9,522 nucleotides of DNA from Palsa-504 sp050698755 (GTDB lineage Bacteria; Actinomycetota; Actinomycetes; Streptosporangiales; Streptosporangiaceae), in the NCBI GenBank assembly GCA_050698755.1, contig JBOHCK010000238.1, positions 1-9,522 of the forward strand, in the 5' to 3' direction. The position numbers and the translations under genes were made by a program. Below the pieces are notes generated by a model, which worked only from the letters and a program-made list of their open reading frames with translations, ran no database searches and had not been told where the DNA came from. This document shows positions 7,214 to 9,522 of the stretch, piece after piece. How positions within the stretch are numbered: the stretch's first letter is position 1; every line of letters starts with the position of its first letter.

Positions 7214-7271
7214 AAACCACCGCCCGTTCAGGTAATTGATCTTGGATTTCGATTTCCGCTCCTATGGGAAC

Positions 7272-7300
7272 ATAGTATCTAAAATTGAACCCGAACACAA
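7272..7300 (-). promoter_or_regulatory. Promoter candidate for the HNH gene
   Basis: On the minus strand TTGTGT (7300-7295) and TACTAT (7277-7272) are separated by 17 bp in an AT-rich stretch that stands out from its GC-rich surroundings. Transcription would start near 7265, about 50 nt before the ATG at 7213. The stem CTATG-GGAA-CATAG (7262-7275) overlaps the -10 element and the presumed start point, so it may be a repressor site or a 5' hairpin. Confidence 0.35.
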
Positions 7301-7389
7301 CACGCGACACGACCATTCGGCAGTTTGAAAGCGGCTCTCTGTGTTGGAATGTCATCGACACGGGCGGGCTCCTGGGGCCATGACTGAGC

Positions 7390-7417
7390 GGGCATGCTGA
7401 ATTGCAGGGCATGCTGA
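7390..7417. repeat. 11-bp direct repeat upstream of the thiamine-binding-domain gene
   Basis: GGGCATGCTGA occurs at 7390-7400 and 7407-7417, a 17-bp period. Related motifs follow: CTGAATTGCAGG (7398-7409), CCGAATTGCGGC near 7427 and CTCAATTACAGG (7451-7462), spaced roughly 24-29 bp. The set lies in the 277-bp gap (7214-7490) between divergent genes, where I see no gene and no TPP riboswitch-like CTGAGA...ACCTGA arrangement. It may be regulatory or a degenerate short repeat. Confidence 0.4.
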
Positions 7418-7490
7418 CGAGCGAACCGAATTGCGGCGCCGACGGGCGAGCTCAATTACAGGAGAGATTGACCAGGGAGAGGAGCGGGTT

Positions 7491-7784
7491 GTGCTGGTTG
7501 CGTTTTCTGTGACGCCGATTGGTACTGGGAAAGGGGTTGGGAAGGTGGTGGCTGAGGCGGTTCGGGTCGTGCGGGACAGCGGGCTGCCCAATCGGACCGA
7601 CGCCATGTTCACCACGATCGAGGGAGACTGGGACGAGGCCATGGCCGTGGTCAAGCGGGCGGTCGACACGGTGGCGGCCCGGGCGCCGCGGGTGAGCCTG
7701 GTGCTCAAGGCCGATATCAGGCCGGGCGTGACCGGTGCGCTCACCGCCAAGGTCGAGGCCGTGGAGCGCTATCTTCAGGGCTGA
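7491..7784 (+). CDS. Thiamine-binding-domain protein (MTH1187/YkoF type, DUF77)
   Basis: A small cytoplasmic protein of 97 residues, the usual length of the MTH1187 family. These proteins form ferredoxin-like folds that assemble as oligomers; relatives such as YkoF bind thiamine. Supporting features are the N-terminal strand LVAFSVTPIGTG, then VGKVVAEAVRVV, the DAMFTTIEGDWDEAM block, and a second strand region around VSLVLKADIRPG. The start is the GTG at 7491, because GGAG sits 6 nt upstream inside a longer purine-rich GGGAGAGGAG run; an in-frame extension to 7431 has no such site. It is transcribed alone, divergent from the HNH gene and convergent with azlD. No thiamine biosynthesis or transport gene is nearby, so the ligand is assigned only by family. 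Confidence 0.88.
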   Translation: MLVAFSVTPIGTGKGVGKVVAEAVRVVRDSGLPNRTDAMFTTIEGDWDEAMAVVKRAVDTVAARAPRVSLVLKADIRPGVTGALTAKVEAVERYLQG

Positions 7785-7802
7785 CCGCGCGTCGCGCCGA
7801 CC

Positions 7803-7833
7803 CGCCTGCCCGCATGAGATTCCGCGGGCGGCG
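7803..7833. terminator. GC-rich hairpin between convergent genes, likely bidirectional terminator
   Basis: GCCCGC (7808-7813) pairs perfectly with GCGGGC (7824-7829) around a 10-nt loop. The stem extends by four more pairs (7803-7806 with 7830-7833) after a bulged T at 7807. It lies between the stop of the thiamine-binding-domain gene (7784) and the stop of azlD (7844). No U-tract follows on either side, as is common for actinobacterial terminators. Confidence 0.65.
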
Positions 7834-7843
7834 CGGTTACGGG

Positions 7844-8167
7844 TCAGGGCACGCCGAGGAGGCGGAGGACGGCGGTCGTGGCCGCGGCGGCTAGGACGAC
7901 TACAAGGAACGGGGCCTTGCGCCAGGCCAGGACGCCGCCGACCAGGACGCCGGCCGGGCGGGATGGGCCGACGAAGGCGTGGCCCTGGGTCAATGCCGTG
8001 GTCGCGACCAGGGCGGCCAGCAGGATGACCGCGGCGGTTCCCAGCAGCTTCTCGGCCCACGGCGGGAAGGTCAGGCGTTTGCGCAGCAGGGGGCCGGAGA
8101 GGCGGAACGCGAGCGTACCGGCGGACAGCGTCGCCATGCCCGCGATGAGCAGCGTGGTGTCCTTCAT
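7844..8167 (-). CDS. azlD: AzlD-type small subunit of branched-chain amino acid exporter
   Basis: A 107-residue, strongly hydrophobic membrane protein with about four predicted helices: near residues 5-22, 43-60, 70-82 and 86-104. Helix edges are by eye. It has the family's length and layout, including the Arg/Lys-rich turn after the first helix (FRLSGPLLRKRL) followed by PPWAEKLLG. AzlD works with AzlC as a two-part exporter or permease for branched-chain amino acids and their analogues, like YgaH/YgaZ and BrnE/BrnF. The ATG at 8167 overlaps the azlC stop as ATGA, which indicates translational coupling. A much longer open frame continues upstream through azlC in another frame and is only a GC-driven shadow. 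Substrate is inferred from family and pairing. Confidence 0.9.
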   Translation of the reverse strand: MKDTTLLIAGMATLSAGTLAFRLSGPLLRKRLTFPPWAEKLLGTAAVILLAALVATTALTQGHAFVGPSRPAGVLVGGVLAWRKAPFLVVVLAAAATTAVLRLLGVP

Positions 8168-8856
8168 GGGGCGGGGTGTTTGGGGGTCGGTGCGGGCCGC
8201 CGGGGGATGAGCAGGAGCAGTGCGGCGAGCGCCACAAGGACGGGGAGCCCGGGAGGCAGCCAGGGGGCGGCGGCCAGGGCGATTGCGGCGCCGGCCAGGG
8301 CGGTTCGGCGGGTCGGGCGGTCGCGGAGCGCGGGGACGATCAGGGCCAGGATCACGGCGGGGAACATGGCGTCCAGGCCCAGGGCGCTGGTGTCGCGGAC
8401 GGCGGTGCCGATCAGGGCACCGAGGATCGCGCCGCCGGGCCAGCAGACCAGGACGCCCAGGCCGCAGGTCCAGAAGGCGGCGCGCTTGGCAGGAGGGTCG
8501 TCCTGGGCCAGGGCGAAGACCACGCTCTCGTCGTTCATCACGTGCGCGCCGAGGATCCGCCGCCAGCCGGTGCCGAGCACGTCCGGCAGGGCCAGGCCGT
8601 AGGGCAGGTGGCGGGCGTTGACGAGCAGGCCGGCCAGGGCCGCGGCGATGGGGTTGCCGCCTGCCGCCACGATGCCGATGAACAGGAACTCCGAGGCGCC
8701 CGCCAGGACCAGGATGCTCTGAGCGGCGGGAAACCAGAGCGGGAACCCGGACGCGACCGCGATGGCCCCGTAGGACAGGCCGATGAGCCAGACGGCCAGC
8801 AGGGCAAGCGCGATGTCGCGCCGGGCGTGGCCGGTCAGGGCTGAGGTCCGCGACAC
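8164..8856 (-). CDS. azlC: AzlC-type large subunit of branched-chain amino acid exporter
   Basis: A polytopic inner-membrane protein of 230 residues, normal for AzlC/YgaZ. The family hallmarks are the GASEF motif (53-56 and next residue), and NARH with PYG (80-87), equivalent to the conserved (N/D)xRHxxYG block. Several hydrophobic helices follow to the C-terminus. It should form an export complex with the coupled AzlD. The GTG at 8856 is favoured because GAGG lies 6 nt upstream and the N-terminus is then the usual length before helix one. An ATG at 8904 would add 16 residues and has no ribosome site, but it sits at about the predicted transcription start, so a leaderless message cannot be excluded. 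The gene diverges from the XRE-cupin regulator, which likely controls it. Confidence 0.88.
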   Translation of the reverse strand: MSRTSALTGHARRDIALALLAVWLIGLSYGAIAVASGFPLWFPAAQSILVLAGASEFLFIGIVAAGGNPIAAALAGLLVNARHLPYGLALPDVLGTGWRRILGAHVMNDESVVFALAQDDPPAKRAAFWTCGLGVLVCWPGGAILGALIGTAVRDTSALGLDAMFPAVILALIVPALRDRPTRRTALAGAAIALAAAPWLPPGLPVLVALAALLLLIPRRPAPTPKHPAP

Positions 8857-8884
8857 GCCGGGCCTCAACGCTCGCGGGCTTAGA

Positions 8885-8900
8885 GTTCTGCATATCGAAC
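8885..8900. promoter_or_regulatory. Operator candidate 1, GTTC-N8-GAAC
   Basis: GTTCTGCATATCGAAC is a 16-bp dyad with the same GTTC-N8-GAAC architecture as the site at 8933-8948, 48 bp away. It lies between the predicted azlC transcription start and the preferred azlC GTG start. Repetition of the pattern in one short divergent region supports recognition by the adjacent XRE regulator. Confidence 0.5.
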
Positions 8901-8911
8901 CCATGGAGTTT

Positions 8912-8941
8912 ATTCTGAACGCCAGGCAGGGTGTTCGTCAA
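8912..8941 (-). promoter_or_regulatory. Promoter candidate for azlCD
   Basis: On the minus strand TTGACG (8941-8936, 5 of 6 matches to the -35 consensus) and CAGAAT (8917-8912, 4 of 6 matches) are 18 bp apart. Transcription would start around 8905-8904. The -35 element lies inside the 8933-8948 palindrome, the usual arrangement for repression by blocking polymerase. Confidence 0.45.
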
Positions 8942-8948
8942 AGCGAAC
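8933..8948. promoter_or_regulatory. Operator candidate 2, GTTC-N8-GAAC
   Basis: GTTCGTCAAAGCGAAC has 5-bp perfect arms (GTTCG/CGAAC) around six bases. It covers the azlC -35 element and ends 11 bp before the ATG of the XRE-cupin regulator. From this position one bound dimer could repress azlCD and also affect the regulator's own expression. Confidence 0.55.
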
Positions 8949-8959
8949 GGTAAACTTTT

Positions 8960-9522
8960 ATGTCGAACGAGACCGACGGTGGGGGGGCGTCGTCCCAGGG
9001 TGCGCCACTTGAGATCATCGCGGCGTCGCTGCGGCGGGAGCGGCGGCGGGCGGAACTGTCGCTGACCGAGGTGGCGCGGCGGGCGGGGATCGCCAAGTCC
9101 ACGCTGTCCCAGCTGGAGTCGGGCGCGGGCAACCCGAGCCTGGAGACGCTGTGGGCGATCTGCGTCGCGCTGGACGTGCCGATCTCGCGGCTGCTCGACC
9201 CGCCTCGTCCGCACGTCCAGGTGATCCGGGCCGGGGAAGGGCCCACCGTGTCGGCGGCGCAGGCCGACTACCAGGCCACGCTGCTGGCCACGTGCCCGCC
9301 GGGGGCGCGGCACGACGTGTACCGCATCTGCGCGGAACCGGGGCACGCACGCGAGTCGCGGCCGCACATGCCGGGGGTGGTGGAGCACGTCGTGCTCAGC
9401 GCGGGCCGGGCGCTTGTCGGGCTGGCTGACGAGCCGGTGGAGCTCGGGCCCGGGGACTACATCCGCTATCCGGCCGACGTGCCGCACGTGTTCGAGGCGG
9501 TTGAGCCGGGTACCCGGGCGGT
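8960..9522 (+). CDS. XRE-family regulator with C-terminal cupin domain (3' end beyond window)
   Basis: A cytoplasmic DNA-binding regulator of which 187 residues are visible; the frame is still open at the window edge. Family members are about 190-200 residues, so it is nearly complete. The helix-turn-helix lies at about 17-80, with SLTEVARRAGIAKSTLSQLE containing the recognition helix. The cupin domain (about 105 onward) has H136, H143, the ELGPGDYIRYPADVPH segment and H176 as possible ligand or metal contacts. The ATG at 8960 is the natural start, since the HTH follows within 17 residues. There is no clear ribosome site, so translation may be weak or leaderless. It is divergent from azlCD, a common pairing in which the cupin senses a small molecule and the HTH represses the exporter. 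The effector is unknown; an amino acid or related compound is inferred. Confidence 0.9.
   Translation, partial: MSNETDGGGASSQGAPLEIIAASLRRERRRAELSLTEVARRAGIAKSTLSQLESGAGNPSLETLWAICVALDVPISRLLDPPRPHVQVIRAGEGPTVSAAQADYQATLLATCPPGARHDVYRICAEPGHARESRPHMPGVVEHVVLSAGRALVGLADEPVELGPGDYIRYPADVPHVFEAVEPGTRA

Noticed and set aside
7381..7490. Possible TPP riboswitch before the thiamine-binding-domain gene
   Set aside because: A CTGAG is present, but the other conserved segments of the thi box and the required helices are not visible.
7844..9487. Minus-strand open frame of 547 codons ending with the azlD sequence
   Set aside because: Only its last 107 codons look like a protein. The rest runs out of frame through azlC and antisense to the XRE-cupin gene, and azlD has its own ATG overlapping the azlC stop.

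Overview
The window is high-GC DNA, with coding sequence that is mostly G or C at the third codon position and shadow open frames on both strands. It carries a DUF222/13E12-type HNH protein, an OmpR-type regulator, AzlCD and GTG starts. Together these point to a filamentous actinomycete chromosome; the genus cannot be named from the sequence alone. No rRNA, tRNA, CRISPR array, integrase or insertion sequence was found.

Region A (69-4906, minus strand) is the notable part. Read in its own direction it encodes (1) a soluble protein that joins a CUT2-type sugar-transporter ABC ATPase to a GAF-type sensory region and a complete histidine kinase, (2) a KdpE/OmpR-like response regulator coupled to it by an ATGA stop/start overlap, and (3) after a 270-bp gap, a lipoprotein periplasmic sugar-binding protein of the XylF/ChvE kind. 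The gap holds an 11-bp-period TTAAC direct repeat that looks like an OmpR-family binding box, and a perfect 17-bp palindrome. The layout suggests a transporter whose own motor subunit is the sensor kinase: import by the ATPase would be read by the attached kinase, passed to the regulator, and used to set expression of the binding protein. The membrane permease is not in the window; it would be expected just past position 1 on the minus strand.

Region B (5024-7213, minus strand) is a large DUF222-HNH nuclease-like gene of the multicopy actinobacterial family. It ends about 120 bp before the favoured start of the kinase fusion. A 277-bp spacer (7214-7490) separates it from a divergent gene and carries a promoter-like sequence and short repeats.

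Region C (7491-7784, plus strand) encodes a small MTH1187/YkoF-type thiamine-binding-domain protein. It converges on the next block across a strong GC hairpin (7803-7833).

Region D (7844-9522) holds azlC-azlD (minus strand), a two-subunit branched-chain amino acid exporter with an ATGA overlap. It is divergent from an XRE-cupin regulator (plus strand, running off the window end). Two 16-bp GTTC-N8-GAAC palindromes lie in the divergent region, one over the likely azlC -35 element, so the regulator probably controls azlCD and itself.
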